Part shown: positions 23,351 to 36,600 of the stretch, piece by piece
How the letters are laid out: every line of letters starts with the position of its first letter
How positions within the stretch are numbered: position 1 is the first letter of the stretch
Assembly: GCF_025698545.1 (NCBI RefSeq)
Contig: NC_068567.1
Location: 2,356,001-2,420,000 of the forward strand
DNA: 64,000 nucleotides
Direction: 5' to 3'
DNA from: Gossypium raimondii
Lineage: Eukaryota; Streptophyta; Magnoliopsida; Malvales; Malvaceae
Made by a program: the position numbers and the translations under genes
The notes under the pieces: model-generated
Seen by the model: the letters and a program-made list of their open reading frames with translations, nothing else
Told to the model about the DNA's origin: nothing
The model's database searches: none

Positions 23351-23891
23351 AGGTAAATTATATCTAAAGTGATTAAATTATTAGTAAGTTTACGTTTTGA
23401 TCATGTAACTTTAAAAATTATAAAATAGTCCTTGAACTATTCGAAAGTTTTTATTTAAGTCGTTGAACTATTCAAAAAATTAATACAAGTCAATGAGTTA
23501 AGTTTTTTTTTTTAATCTAAATAGTGAGCTCTAAGTGATGATTCAACAATCAATATGGTGGATCAATATCCATCACTGAGCAGGAACATACTTTAAATCT
23601 AAGTCGATACGATGATCAATGTGGAGATTGAAGAAAAAAACCTATTTAGATTTTGGTTCGCAAATTCATGATATTCAAAACTATTTCATGAAAAAAAATC
23701 GAATTGTAGAAGTGAGGGGGAAGGAGAGCTTCCGATTGATATACGCAGTGCAAACAGAGAAGGCCATACAATAACGATTTTAATAGCTCAATGATATAAA
23801 TAATTTTTTTTACCATTTTATAACTTTTCAAAATTAATTGACAAAAACAAAAACTCACTAATAATTTAATGACATTGAGTGTAATTTACCC
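23351..23891. mobile_element. Mutator-like MITE with 9-bp target duplication
   Basis: The ends AGGTAAATTATATCTAAAG and TTGAGTGTAATTTACCC are inverted. The similarity continues inward for about 80 bp (ATTAAATTATTAGTAAGTTT, TTATAAAATAGT). Flanks AAATATTTA (23342-23350) and AAATATCTA (23892-23900) agree at 8 of 9 bases. The element is 541 bp with no transposase. Confidence 0.75.
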
Positions 23892-23900
23892 AAATATCTA

Positions 23901-25854
23901 TAAGTTGGACTGATCCATTTTCTTTTACAAGCTATGAGCTATCCGACCATGAACAAATCTATTTAACAACTCCACTATTCTCAAATAAGTCATCGAAATT
24001 TCACAAATTGATAATGAAGTTTAGTATTAATATTTGGAATATTAGTATTAACAACGTGGTTCAATCCCTGCCCATGAGAATGGACCATATTTCATGGGCA
24101 GTCGTTTTTCTTTTCAAAAAACACCCACGATAAAAAGAATAATCATTACTACGAACAATGGATACCCTAATTTTTAAAAAAAAAATCATTTTAGAACTAA
24201 TTAGTTATTAAATTGTTATATTAGATATATTAGATATATATTTTTTCTTACATTAAATGCATTACATTTATTATACATATACTTTTGGCATTGGATTTTT
24301 AATAAGCATTAAATTATACCAACACCACTTCAATAATTTTCTTTGGAAATCTATGGATTATTTTAGATAATTCTTTGAAAATTGCAAAATAGGTGTGACA
24401 TGTTCTACCCCATAATAATATATATAATTAAAATCATATTTAAATGACAATACAATAAAATAAATCATTATTTCTTAAATTTAATATATTAAATTAATCA
24501 AAAATTTAAGTTATAAATAAAAATATTATATTTATAGTTTTCTTATTTCCTTTTTTTAAGTGAAAATAATACTATAAATTCTTTTTACTGAAAAAAGCAA
24601 TTAAATGCTACTTATAAGCCAACTGCCTACTACTCCCACAATTTATAGTGTTGGCCTAATTCGATAGCGAAATCAATAAAAGATATAATGATAAATTTAG
24701 TATCTAATATTTATATATTTTATTATTTTAGTCCTAATTTTATTTTTTAAACATTTTCTTTAATTTTTAAAATTAAATTAAATTGACATTTTTAAATAAA
24801 ATGACTCAACTATTAAATTTTATTTTATAAAAATTCAAAATAATGAAAGTTATTAAGAATTCAACAAATTTAAAAATTATAAAATAAACAAAAATGGACG
24901 TAACATATAGACTATCACATGGGTTGGTATATCAATGACATCAAAATTTTAACATTTTAGTAAGTTTTTAAAAAAGTAATTTAATTAATTTTTAAAATTA
25001 AGAGCTAAAATGATAAAAAATAAAATAAAATTAGGATCGAAATAACAAAATGAGTAAATATTAAATGCTAAATTGACTATTATGCTCAAATAAAAATTAA
25101 TAGAGGGTCAAATATATTTTCTCAAAAGAAATAATATAATTTTTGGCTTCGAATTTGACAATTAAGTTTCTTTTAGTATCTATATTTTTTGTTCATTTTG
25201 GATCTTGAACTTTATAAGTAGGTCCATTTTGATCTCCGAACTTGAAAACATAAGAGTTTAATGATCATTACTTGAAAATTAAAAAAATTAATAATTTTTC
25301 GAGTGATGATGTGGTACAATCTCATAGTGTTACATTTTATGTTTTAATAACAAGATGGGTGGTTGAATAGGTTAGACCATTATTTTTATTTCAACCATCC
25401 AAAAGCTTTTAAAAATAGAAAATTATTAAACATGTTCAATAGTCGATTTTGTTTGGTTTTCAATTTTTATTAATTTTAAATAGTTTTCAAGTCATTCAAT
25501 GCAACATTTTTATTCGGATCGTTATATTAATCCGTTTTCAATTATCGCTCTTGTTCTTTTGTTTTTTGGACCAAAAATTATTTTATTTTTAAATTATTAA
25601 TTTAATAATATTTTTTCACTATTTTATGAACAATGGATATAATGTAATTTGTGAGACAAATGTATACCCTACTTTACTGTATTTCCAAGCAAAGTGGGAT
25701 AATTTGGGTGTGAACATAAATACATGGGAACCTTGTTCTGTTTCAATGTCTTGTCTTCATCCATCACTTCTCCAACTACCCTATTATTTCTTATTTTCAC
25801 TCCCCTCCATGAAAGCCATAGCTCCAAAATAGCTTCAATCCCTCCCCCCCAAAA
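23901..25854. other. Intergenic AT-rich DNA upstream of the RALF gene
   Basis: No gene seen. A dispersed repeat at 25180-25560 is shared with the PPI-like intron. AT-rich low-complexity DNA fills 24180-25140. The RALF promoter and 5' UTR should lie in the last 200 bp; no convincing TATA box was found. Confidence 0.5.
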
Positions 25855-26229
25855 ATGGCTATTCTCAAACTGATCTTCATCACCCTCACTCTACCCCTTC
25901 TTTTCCTTCATTCTTATGTTGCTGTCTCAATTTTAGAGCTCCAAAATGCACTGAAAACCAGTGAAATTGATGCCACGGTGAGAAGGGCTTGTTCCAAAAA
26001 GCTTGAAGATTGTTTGGAAAGTGAAGATATGGAATCAGAGACCCAAAGGAGGTTGCTTTTGATGCAAAGAAGGTACATTAGTTATGAAACATTGAGGAGG
26101 GACATGGTTCCTTGTCAAAAACCAGGTTCTTCTTATTATGATTGTGGTGCTGCTCAAGCTAATCCTTATAGTAGAGGTTGTGAGATTATTACAAGATGTG
26201 CTAGAGGTATCAAAGGTACTAAAACCTGA
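25855..26229 (+). CDS. RALF peptide hormone precursor (RALF-like 24/31 type)
   Basis: RALF peptides are secreted signals that alkalinise the apoplast through FERONIA-type receptor kinases with LORELEI-like co-receptors and LRX proteins. The intronless gene encodes 124 residues. It shows a hydrophobic signal peptide (about 1-24, LTLPLLFLHSYVAVS), a dibasic S1P-type site RRLL at 65-68, the receptor-contact YISY at 74-77, and the four conserved cysteines at 87, 97, 109 and 115 in VPCQKPGSSYYDC and YSRGCEIITRC. The propeptide carries a CSKKLEDCLE pair of cysteines. The MQRRYISYETLRRDMVPC block and the ARGIKGTKT tail are like RALF-like 24/31 proteins as I remember them. An AATAAA-type polyadenylation signal is not obvious. 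Confidence 0.92.
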   Translation: MAILKLIFITLTLPLLFLHSYVAVSILELQNALKTSEIDATVRRACSKKLEDCLESEDMESETQRRLLLMQRRYISYETLRRDMVPCQKPGSSYYDCGAAQANPYSRGCEIITRCARGIKGTKT

Positions 26230-26782
26230 AGAAGAAGAAGAAAAAAGAAGACCTAAATTTGATGTCTTTTTTTTAACTGTTAACAGCTTGTTTCTGCAAA
26301 TGCTAATGTGTTTGAGCTGTTTTGTATTGTATATTAGAGAACCTTTACCTTAAATTTCCTATATATAAATCCATGTTTAATCTTTAGGAGCTCTGGGGCT
26401 TGCTTGTTAAAATCTGGGTTTTTGAAGATGCTCTATGTTTGAATCAGCTAGTTTAATCTAAAGTGGAGAACAGTAGGAAAAGGTTAACTCACAATTAAGA
26501 CTGAACTGTCATTTTCTAATGTTCAATCTATCCATGGCATCATCTTTTAGCTCTATACCCTTTTCTGTAGATGTTTCCAAAAGTATCACATGGCTTAGCC
26601 TACCATTATTTATTTCTTGTCTTCATACGTGTTATGTTGGGCTTTTGAGATTAGGTATGGGTTTTTAACAGTAAAAAATGGATAGAATAGTTTGTTCAAA
26701 TAAAGATTAACTTGAAAAACCGAAAAACCAAAGTTCAAACACTGTTGTAGCCATCCCTTTCCCCCATTTGTAATGTGTATCA

Positions 26783-26821
<39 letters not shown>

Positions 26822-27038
26822 CAATGTGCATGTATATACACATTACAGATTTCCACTACAATGGTTGAATGTGCAACGTGCCAACTTGTCTTATTCTTTA
26901 TCCAACTTGTCCTCACCTTTCCCATTGACTGAAAATATAAACTTAAAGTCAACCAATCTAAAACTCTCAAAATCCCCATTTTTTTCTCTCAGTTTCTTTT
27001 CCATCAGATTAAGCTCTTTTCATTTTCCATACCTGAAG
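26230..27038. other. Spacer between RALF and the membrane-protein gene
   Basis: It contains the RALF 3' UTR, a (TA)18 microsatellite at 26784-26819, and AATATAAAC near 26933, about 105 bp before the next ATG, which could be a TATA box. No gene was seen in it. Confidence 0.5.
26784..26819. repeat. (TA)18 microsatellite
   Basis: An uninterrupted TA dinucleotide run of 36 bp, about 220 bp upstream of the membrane-protein start codon. Confidence 0.95.
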
Positions 27039-27593
27039 ATGGCAAACCCACGGCAAACCATGGATTCATCGAAGCTTTCATTGCTTTTATCCATGGTTTT
27101 TTATGTTCACTCAGTGATTCTCATCTCTCAACATTTCAGTCTCTCATACTTTTCCACATTGTCAGCATCTTTCGCATCAGTCCCTTGTTGTTTCTTCATC
27201 ATCTGTAATTGCCTACAAATGGAGAAGTCATTTAGCAATCTAATTTGGGACCATTTCCTGTTCATCTGTGCTCATCTTTCAAGTATTTGTGAGCTTAGCA
27301 ACAACGACTTAACAAGAGGGTACTTGTTCTTCTTCATGGGGGTCTTGCTTTTATCTCTTTACACCAGTTACATTTGGTATCAACATCAGTCTTCAAATGG
27401 TGTTCATCTTGTGAATGTGATGATAGAGATCTCATTTTCGTTTATCGGCAATGGGATCGCCTTGATCGGAAGATGGTTCGTTCCATTAGACAACCTTTTA
27501 TGGTTGGTGATTGGAACATGTACAATGTTTTCAATTTGTGTTGTTTTGTTTTGTTATTACCTGTTTTCTTCAGGCAAATTCAAGAAGCCATAG
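27039..27593 (+). CDS. Unrecognised small integral membrane protein
   Basis: A 184-residue intronless frame starts MANPRQTMDSSKLSLLL and ends SSGKFKKP. The frame is open further upstream through the TA microsatellite. I chose the ATG at 27039 because it follows a pyrimidine-rich leader (TTTTCTCTCAGTTTC) and is preceded by a TATA-like AATATAAAC. Four or five hydrophobic segments are seen: about 12-32, 37-58, 95-113, 122-143 and 152-176. The loop between the second and third contains WDHFLFICAHLSSICE. The Lys-rich C-terminus KFKKP could be a cytosolic ER-type dilysine-like tail (not exact). I do not recognise the family. Its 3' end lies about 100 bp from the tail of an inverted SBP pseudogene. 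Confidence 0.6.
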   Translation: MANPRQTMDSSKLSLLLSMVFYVHSVILISQHFSLSYFSTLSASFASVPCCFFIICNCLQMEKSFSNLIWDHFLFICAHLSSICELSNNDLTRGYLFFFMGVLLLSLYTSYIWYQHQSSNGVHLVNVMIEISFSFIGNGIALIGRWFVPLDNLLWLVIGTCTMFSICVVLFCYYLFSSGKFKKP

Positions 27594-27696
27594 CCATGTT
27601 TTTATTGACTACTTTGAGTTGTTTATAATAAGATAACATGTTCTTTAAGAATTTGCATATTGCATTCATTGTTCTTTATAGCTGAAACTGGTTTCT

Positions 27697-29149
27697 TCAT
27701 ATGTTTTGAATCCAAATATCTGAACTACAATCACCACCTGGATATCTCATCTCATGAGCCAGGCAAGGTCCATCAGGTTCTGCTCCAAAATCGACAAAAA
27801 AAGTTCAGGTTTATTTTAAGACTGCCTTTCTCAGTGTCGATGTCAATCTGCAACATGTGGGAACCTTTCTCCACAAGTTCTGGATAGAACTGTCGGTCCA
27901 TTGTGCTGAATACCGAGTTCGTCACGTATAGCCGCTTACCGTCTAAGCTTAATTGGATCATCTGCGGTCCCCCTCTTAATCGATGTCCCTGTAAACAACA
28001 TAATGATGATCATAGCTTGCCATCAATATGATTAATCCGACAAGTTAATATGAATGTTAGTATTTAGAAAAGACCTGGATTTCCAGAACATCGGATTGCC
28101 ATGTTTTACCATCTTCTGTCATGGCCGCTATAGGGCTTCCCTTATGAATCAATCCTCCAACCCATACTTGGCCAACCAAGACCGGATTTCTGGGGTCCTC
28201 GATGTTATATTGTCGGATATCTCCATGCAGCCAGTTGGCAAAATACAGAAACCGATCATGAGAGAGATTAAGATGTCAGTTATAAATCCAGGCAATTCGG
28301 TAAGTATCCAATTTTGTACCTTCAATGGTTTCACTGAGATTGCCACCTGCAGAAGTTAATCAAGTACATAATAAGGCTTGTCCAAATTTATGAGCATTGG
28401 TAATGAAAGATTATAAGATCCTACCTGATGGCTCCATGATCCGTCTTCAGTTTTGAAAAACCGAACAATGTTACTCGTCAAGGCTCACCCGACGTACCCT
28501 GTACCTTTAGATGGATTATGCAGGAATCTTATCTGCAATGAAAATGAAACAGAACTACGTATTGCCTTCGACCAAAACCGAATCTTAAAAATGAAGTTGT
28601 AACATGCAATCTATCACCTCTAAAGGCATGAGACCGGTACCACCGAGATCCAACGTTTGTTTAAGTTCACCATCAGGCCAGCTATACACATGCAGATATC
28701 TCCCATACAGACCCTCTGCAACATGCTGAAGATGGAAACCTTGGGTGAAGGCAGTCGGAGCACCAAATGATGAGCTGATCATTGTTTTATGTCGAGGTTG
28801 GTACCAAAAATCGTAGCCGAACATAGGACTATGCCCCGGTTTCTCCCACCTAAAGAACAAGAAGTGACGGTTATTCCCCATCATTTTACCCTCTAAACAT
28901 TCATTCGGTTTTCGGCTTTACCTCCCTTTGATGTTGAATTCGGAATCAAGGAGAAGAAATCTGCTTCCTTCGGCATTTCCATCTTTATCTCCGAGACACG
29001 AAATCATTATATCCCCGGAGGCAAGACAGTGAGACGTGTGCAGATATGCTAGGCCGATTTTCTTAATGATATCCACCGGCTGCAACACTCTATACAAAGA
29101 GGGAGCCTTGGGATTCTTTTGTGTGTCAATCACATAGACACGACTAGAC
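27697..29149 (-). pseudogene. Third selenium-binding protein copy, 5'-truncated and broken
   Basis: Exons equivalent to 3-7 of the SBP gene are present in order on the minus strand: exon 3 at 28922-29149, exon 4 at 28618-28849, exon 5 near 28435-28532, exon 6 near 28075-28346, and exon 7 near 27697-27990. Introns are retained, so this is a DNA duplication rather than a retrocopy. Exons 1 and 2, with the CSSC selenium motif, are missing. Exons 3 and 4 are still open and of ancestral length (228 and 232 nt). Exon 5 has a TGA where the other copies have a Cys codon (GYVGC). Exon 6 has lost one base after ISL. Exon 7 has an extra T after NLNF, and the ancestral stop is lost. It is a dead copy lying inverted about 17 kb from the tandem pair. 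Confidence 0.88.
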
Positions 29150-30200
29150 CTAAATCATGCAGAACATTAACTGTATAATGCAACTTTGGTACCTTAACAT
29201 ATTGTATATGTAGAACAGTTAAAATATGTTTATATTGTAAAATATCGTCTCTATCATTATACTATGATCTTCCAAATATATAAAAAATACAATTTTGGCA
29301 TGTATGTATGTATAGTCCCTTACAGAAACGAAGGCAGGATCAGATATTTCAGTAATTTAACGATATTTAAGTAATTTTATTTTATGTAATTCATACATAA
29401 TTTTGGTAATTTTTTAATCTAAACTTGGACCTTTGATTCAGGGTTCGAATTTTGGATTCCGAGTAAAAAAATTACCAAAATTATGTATCAATGCATCAAA
29501 AAAATTACTGAAATATCACTAAATGATTAGGAAGGAATTTAGGATGACGTAGCCACTCTGTTTCTTGCAATCCTTTCTGTTAGGGAATATCTCATCTTTA
29601 TACTTTAAATTTTTTTTTTTAAATTTGTCTATAAATAAATAAAATGATTATTTTTGTAATAATTAAAAATCTATTAATTTTAAGAGGTAGGCTTAACTAA
29701 AGTATATAATATTAATTTAAAATATGATGTATTTTTGTAATGTGCATGACATGTTTATCTTATACATTATAATATGATTTACACCATTATATTTAGTTGG
29801 TGATCATACATAATAAAATGTGTATAAAATATATATAATCCTCCAAAACCAATTAAAATACATAAAAATCTTAATAAAATTCAACCAAATCCACCAAACA
29901 TAATTAAATATTATTAATAAATATTTAATAAACAAGTGAAATCAAATTACTTCTATCAGATGCAATAAAACTGCATCAATGGCAACTATTATGATTTTAT
30001 CCCAATACCTTATTCAAAACTTTCCCAATGAAAGACAATTACCCCCAAAACTTTCCCATCACCCAAACAAAAACTCCTACATTAATCAAAAACCTAACAA
30101 TCTAACAATAATTCATATGATAAAATGCAATAATAATAAAAACGATGGAACCGTCGGAATGTGCCGTTTTCGTTATTGAATTCTGCCTCAAATTCTCTCC
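29150..30200. other. Intergenic DNA between SBP pseudogene and SAHH
   Basis: A short stretch beyond 29149 (GTTAAGGTACCAA on the minus strand) still matches intron 2 of SBP gene 2, then similarity stops with no exon 2. An imperfect inverted repeat (CAAAATTATGTAT, AATTTTTTTGGTAA-like blocks) spans about 29340-29530. The SAHH 3' UTR lies at the right edge. Confidence 0.55.
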
Positions 30201-32010
<1,810 letters not shown>

Positions 32011-32171
32011 TGGTGGAAGTAAAAAGTGAGAACAAAGCACACAAAATCACCCCTGGTAAAGAAACGATCAACGTAGCAATGATAGAAAAAGAAAGGCAGA
32101 GTGGTAAATGGCAATGGGATGTGCTTATAACCAATGCATGCAAATAAATAGGTTGAAGAAGATATATTATA

Positions 32172-32453
32172 GGGTTAATTTCATAAATGTCCCTAAACTA
32201 TTTCTCAAATTTTAAATTGATCCTCAAACTTCAAAACATTTTAATTGAATCCTCAAAGTATTTGTATTGTATCGATTAGACCTATATCTTTTTTTTAACA
32301 CCTCAGTCTTAAGTTATTCATAACATAAAATACGTACATGTGTCTTAAGCTAATGGTAAGAGAAAACCCAATTAATACGATATTAATACTTTGAAGATTG
32401 AGATCATTTTAAAATTTGAATCATTATTTAGGGACATACGGTGAAATTAACCC
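32172..32453. mobile_element. Mutator-like MITE just upstream of SAHH
   Basis: The 282-bp element has ends GGGTTAATTTCATAAATGTC and GGACATACGGTGAAATTAACCC inverted to each other. Flanks TATATTATA (32163-32171) and TATTTTATA (32454-32462) agree at 8 of 9 bases. It lies about 160 bp upstream of the SAHH start codon, inside its promoter. The core shows no coding. Confidence 0.8.
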
Positions 32454-32462
32454 TATTTTATA

Positions 32463-33661
32463 ATTATATAATAAATTATATAAGGTTAACTATAAATTCG
32501 CGTTGACAATTTCCTATTTTATTTATATAATAGCTGTGTAACATATTTTTACGTTTAACTCATTATTTTGTTTTTATTTTTTTAATATAATGTAATTTGA
32601 GTAAATGAAATGGTGATGCGAAAGGCACGCAACAGGAAGCGGAATTAGTCTAATTATATATTTTATCATTTAAGTTATAAAATTATATTTTATTATTATT
32701 TAATTATAAAATTTATAAAATATTTATTTGATTATTAGAATTTTGTCACCCAATCATGAAAATTTATAAAATGGTCACCAAGTAAATATGAAAACATAAA
32801 ATTTTTAAGATAATTGGGTGATAAAAAAACAAAATTAAATAATTAAATGACCATTTTATAACTTTTCATAATTGAATAACCAAGAAAATATATATAATCG
32901 AGTGATTACTAAAGAAATTTACCCTAAAGAAATGTGTAATTCTGGGTTAAAAACTTATCTAAATAGTTAGTCAAATTACTATGTTGATAATTTTGTGGTA
33001 CAATCTATATTTTTTTATTGAATTACAAAAAAAAAAGAAAAATCTTAACAGCAATACAACTAATAAAACTCGTATCTAAGCCACATCTAATACGAAAAAC
33101 ACCCTAACCATTAGACCAACACATGAATATATGTAATAACATGTATTATTTGTAATTTATATTATACTTATAAATCCTTCAAAAGAATAAATAATTTGCT
33201 TTATTTTAATTTAACTATAAAAGTATTTTCAATATTTTTGGAATTATAAATTCGGTTAGATTCGGGCTTCAGTAAAACCTTGGAGAAGAAATCGGCCTAC
33301 GGCCCGACCAATCTGAAGAACATTTCACATTCACAATTTTGTGAAAGCTTTCTATATTTTTCACTGATTTCTACATTATGCTCCACTGCTACTAAGTTCA
33401 AAAAGCATGCACTGTGCCTAAACAGAATCCTACAGTGGTTTTTTTTTTCTTTTTGCATTTCCATGGCAAGAATTTGAAATACAGAACCTGAATGACAGGG
33501 AAAATGGATAATGTATTTAGTTGCTACATTTATAAACTCTACATATAACAAACAAACCCCTCACTTTGATTTCAGGAGCAGCATCGGGTTGCATGTACAG
33601 ATTCAATCTCGATGAAACGGTGCTTGGGGGATGAAGTATCGAGGACAACCCGTTGAAAGAA
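32463..33661. other. Intergenic DNA between SAHH promoter and RAD50 3' end
   Basis: AT-rich DNA with a weak inverted repeat about 32660-32940 (TTATAAAATTAT blocks). The RAD50 3' UTR probably occupies about 33500-33661. No gene seen. Confidence 0.5.
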
Positions 33662-36600
33662 TCAATCAAATATCTCCTGGGCTTCAATTATACTATGCTG
33701 ACTGAGAAAATGAGGCAGAAAAGATGGTTTGAATCAGAAAGATTGGATATTACAGAAAAAGGTAAGAAACTTAGAAGAATAAACAACAAAGCCTTACTGG
33801 TCGTCTTTTGCAACGCGATAATATTTCTCTGCGTGTTGCCGTTGACCGATCAATTGAGCAAAACGTTCGTCATGAGTGATTACTATCAGCTGAAAATTCT
33901 CCTGGCCTTTTCTGTCCTCCATGATTCTGGACCAAAGAGGAAATGGAATAATTGGTAATTGGTATATGATAAGGCACTGCCTCAGTGAAATAAATACGAG
34001 AAGGAAAGACAAAAGTGAACATACCTATGGAGAGCTGCAGCTAGACTCTCTGCGTTTGGGCCGTCCAAATTTGTGGTTGGTTCATCTAATGCTAAGATTC
34101 CACAGTTGAGGCAAAATGTCTCGGCTAAAGCCAACCGTATGATTAGAGAAGCAAGGACCTGAAACAAGCAGTAAATTCCATGATGTTTCAGTCGCTCAAT
34201 GATGCAAATAAAGTAACTAATACATTACAACTTATTTTTCCACACAACGACTGATGATCACTCACCTTTTGACCCGCACTACATCGTCCTCTCATTTCGA
34301 GCTCAGCATCACCGGTTTGCATAAGAACCTGTTTGGAGGGGGCAAAAGGTATGACATAACAAAATTTTGGAAAAATAAAAATAAATAAATGAAAGGCCTT
34401 ACCTTGTAGCTGTAAGAACGAGTTCCAGCACCCTCAGAATCCGAATGAATGCTAATATAATCTATATCTTGTCCTCTGTATGTTTGCTGCCACAATTCTC
34501 TTATAATTTTGTTTATTTCCTCCATTTTCATAGAATGGAAGCGCATAAGTGCTCTGCAAACAAGGAAGTGGTGTCCAAAAAGAAAACATGGTTATTAAAA
34601 AGCAAGAACAGATTTTTGTATTTACACTTAACAGATGATTCACAGTTCTTTAGCCTGGTAGCAATTAAAGAACTATTCTTGAACATTTTTGGAAAGAATT
34701 CACAATCTAAATTTCTAGTTGCGCATGTAATTAGAAAGACAAATCGAAAATTGAGCAAATCGCATACTTGTCAAGTGCATTGTAGTATCTGTCAAGATCC
34801 TTGTTTGCCATCTCAGTTGTCTGTCATACAGCATGCAAGTTCATAACATATAAACCCAGTAACAAAGGTTAAATCAGCATTATAATTAAAATAATTGTCA
34901 CCTTGAGCTGGATTAGCTGATCAAAGTACCGCTTGTCAATGTCCTTGTATTGTGCTTGTTTAAGTTCAGCTTTGTTCTTTGAAATATTACTCTGGTAAAC
35001 GGACATTGTTCCTCGGCATCTGTTGAGCTGTAGAAAAATAGATGCATCTTACAACTCTGAGACAGATACATTAAACACTTTTTTTAAAAAAACCTTTAAT
35101 AATAGGGATGGTGAAGTGAACTCAATGAGTGAATGGCAATAACGCACAATGAAAGAGACAACAATAAATCCACTACCCCTTTTTCACACATTGAATGAAA
35201 ATGATGGTAAAGAACTGTAGGTCCACATCAATTCAACAGGGCAAAATCAATGGCATGCTAGCCAAAGATGTTACCTGTGAATGGACATAATGAAGAAGGT
35301 CAACATACGAAGATGCCAGTGAGAACCACACATACCTCGGAAAGAAGTCTCTCCCTTTCTTCCGAAATTTTTCGTATTTCACCTTCACATTTGGAAATAC
35401 CACCAATCTCCATTATTCTCTCTTGCAGTGACTCAATTTCACGAGAGAGCACATCTACTTCAGCTTTTGTTTTCCTGTAATTTAAGTTATCCTCAATGTT
35501 ACGTCTTAATTGATCTTGATTACGCATCAAGTCTTTACTTTTGTTTAGCTCAGCCAATATTTCCTGTTTCCTAGCATCAAAGTTGAGAAGTTGAGATTCC
35601 ATCACAGACTGCTGTTCTCGCAGTTCCTTTAGTTTCTCCCCTTTCTTTAAGTCATAATACCTGGAAGGAAAAAAAAGACTTCCATTAAAGTTCAATGGCA
35701 CATAAGAGCAAGCTCAAATTTCATGGCTCAGAAATATACGCTTTAATCTTGCTGTTAACTTCATATAGTACTTCAGCTTCACGTTGATACGAGCTTCTAA
35801 GTTTTTGCTGCTGCTCATATTCCTCTGCAAGTTTTACTTTCAAGCAATCATAGTCTTCCAATAAAGATTCCTTCTCCTTGAATAAGGACCTTAGAGACTC
35901 TGCTAAATGCTGAAAGTTCCAAGAACAATGCATTAGAAAAAAGCAATTAAAAAGGAACAAAGTTTGAATGTAAATCACATTAGAAACCAAAATGTAAAGG
36001 GTTTATAAATAGGACCAATTATCACATTAAAAAGCATCATGCCTAATAATTTCAGAGACAAAGCTTGAATCAACTCTATTTCATCCTCAGCTGACCTACC
36101 TTGATTGAAGCAATGAAGATTAGCCAGTAGGATGTTAAGGAGAAAGCTTGCAAATTTTCCTAAAAGGTATCACCAATTCTTCTATCCATGGTAAACATTG
36201 ACATTTTTTTGGTAAAATTTGACTTTCAAGTAATCAAAGACAACGCGAGCTCCCTATTGAAACCAAATCTCTCTATAGCCTAAAGAACTACAGAAGTAAA
36301 GCTTAGACAGCTTTATGAATACTATCCTACATTAGCATAGCATCAGTCAAGGTATATTTCAACTTGATTGAAGAGACCGACACATAACAGTAGAATCAGA
36401 GAGAAAACTTGTTAATATCTTATGAGATAAAGCATACAAGTTAAACTTATGAGATTATCAACCTTCTCCTCAAGATCAAGTTGACGTTTCTCCTCTGACA
36501 AGTGCTCCAACTCTTCTTCCGCCTTTTTAAAATCACGCAATGTGTTAGCCACCTCAACTTTTTTCTCCCTTATATCGTGCCAGCGTGTCTTAACGCTTTG

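Noticed and set aside
26775-27038. N-terminal extension of the membrane protein through the TA microsatellite
   Set aside because: The added residues are a translated TA repeat (YIYIYI) and likely leader; the internal ATG at 27039 is more credible.
34445-34846. 133-codon plus-strand frame inside RAD50
   Set aside because: Antisense across RAD50 exons and introns; composition is intronic.
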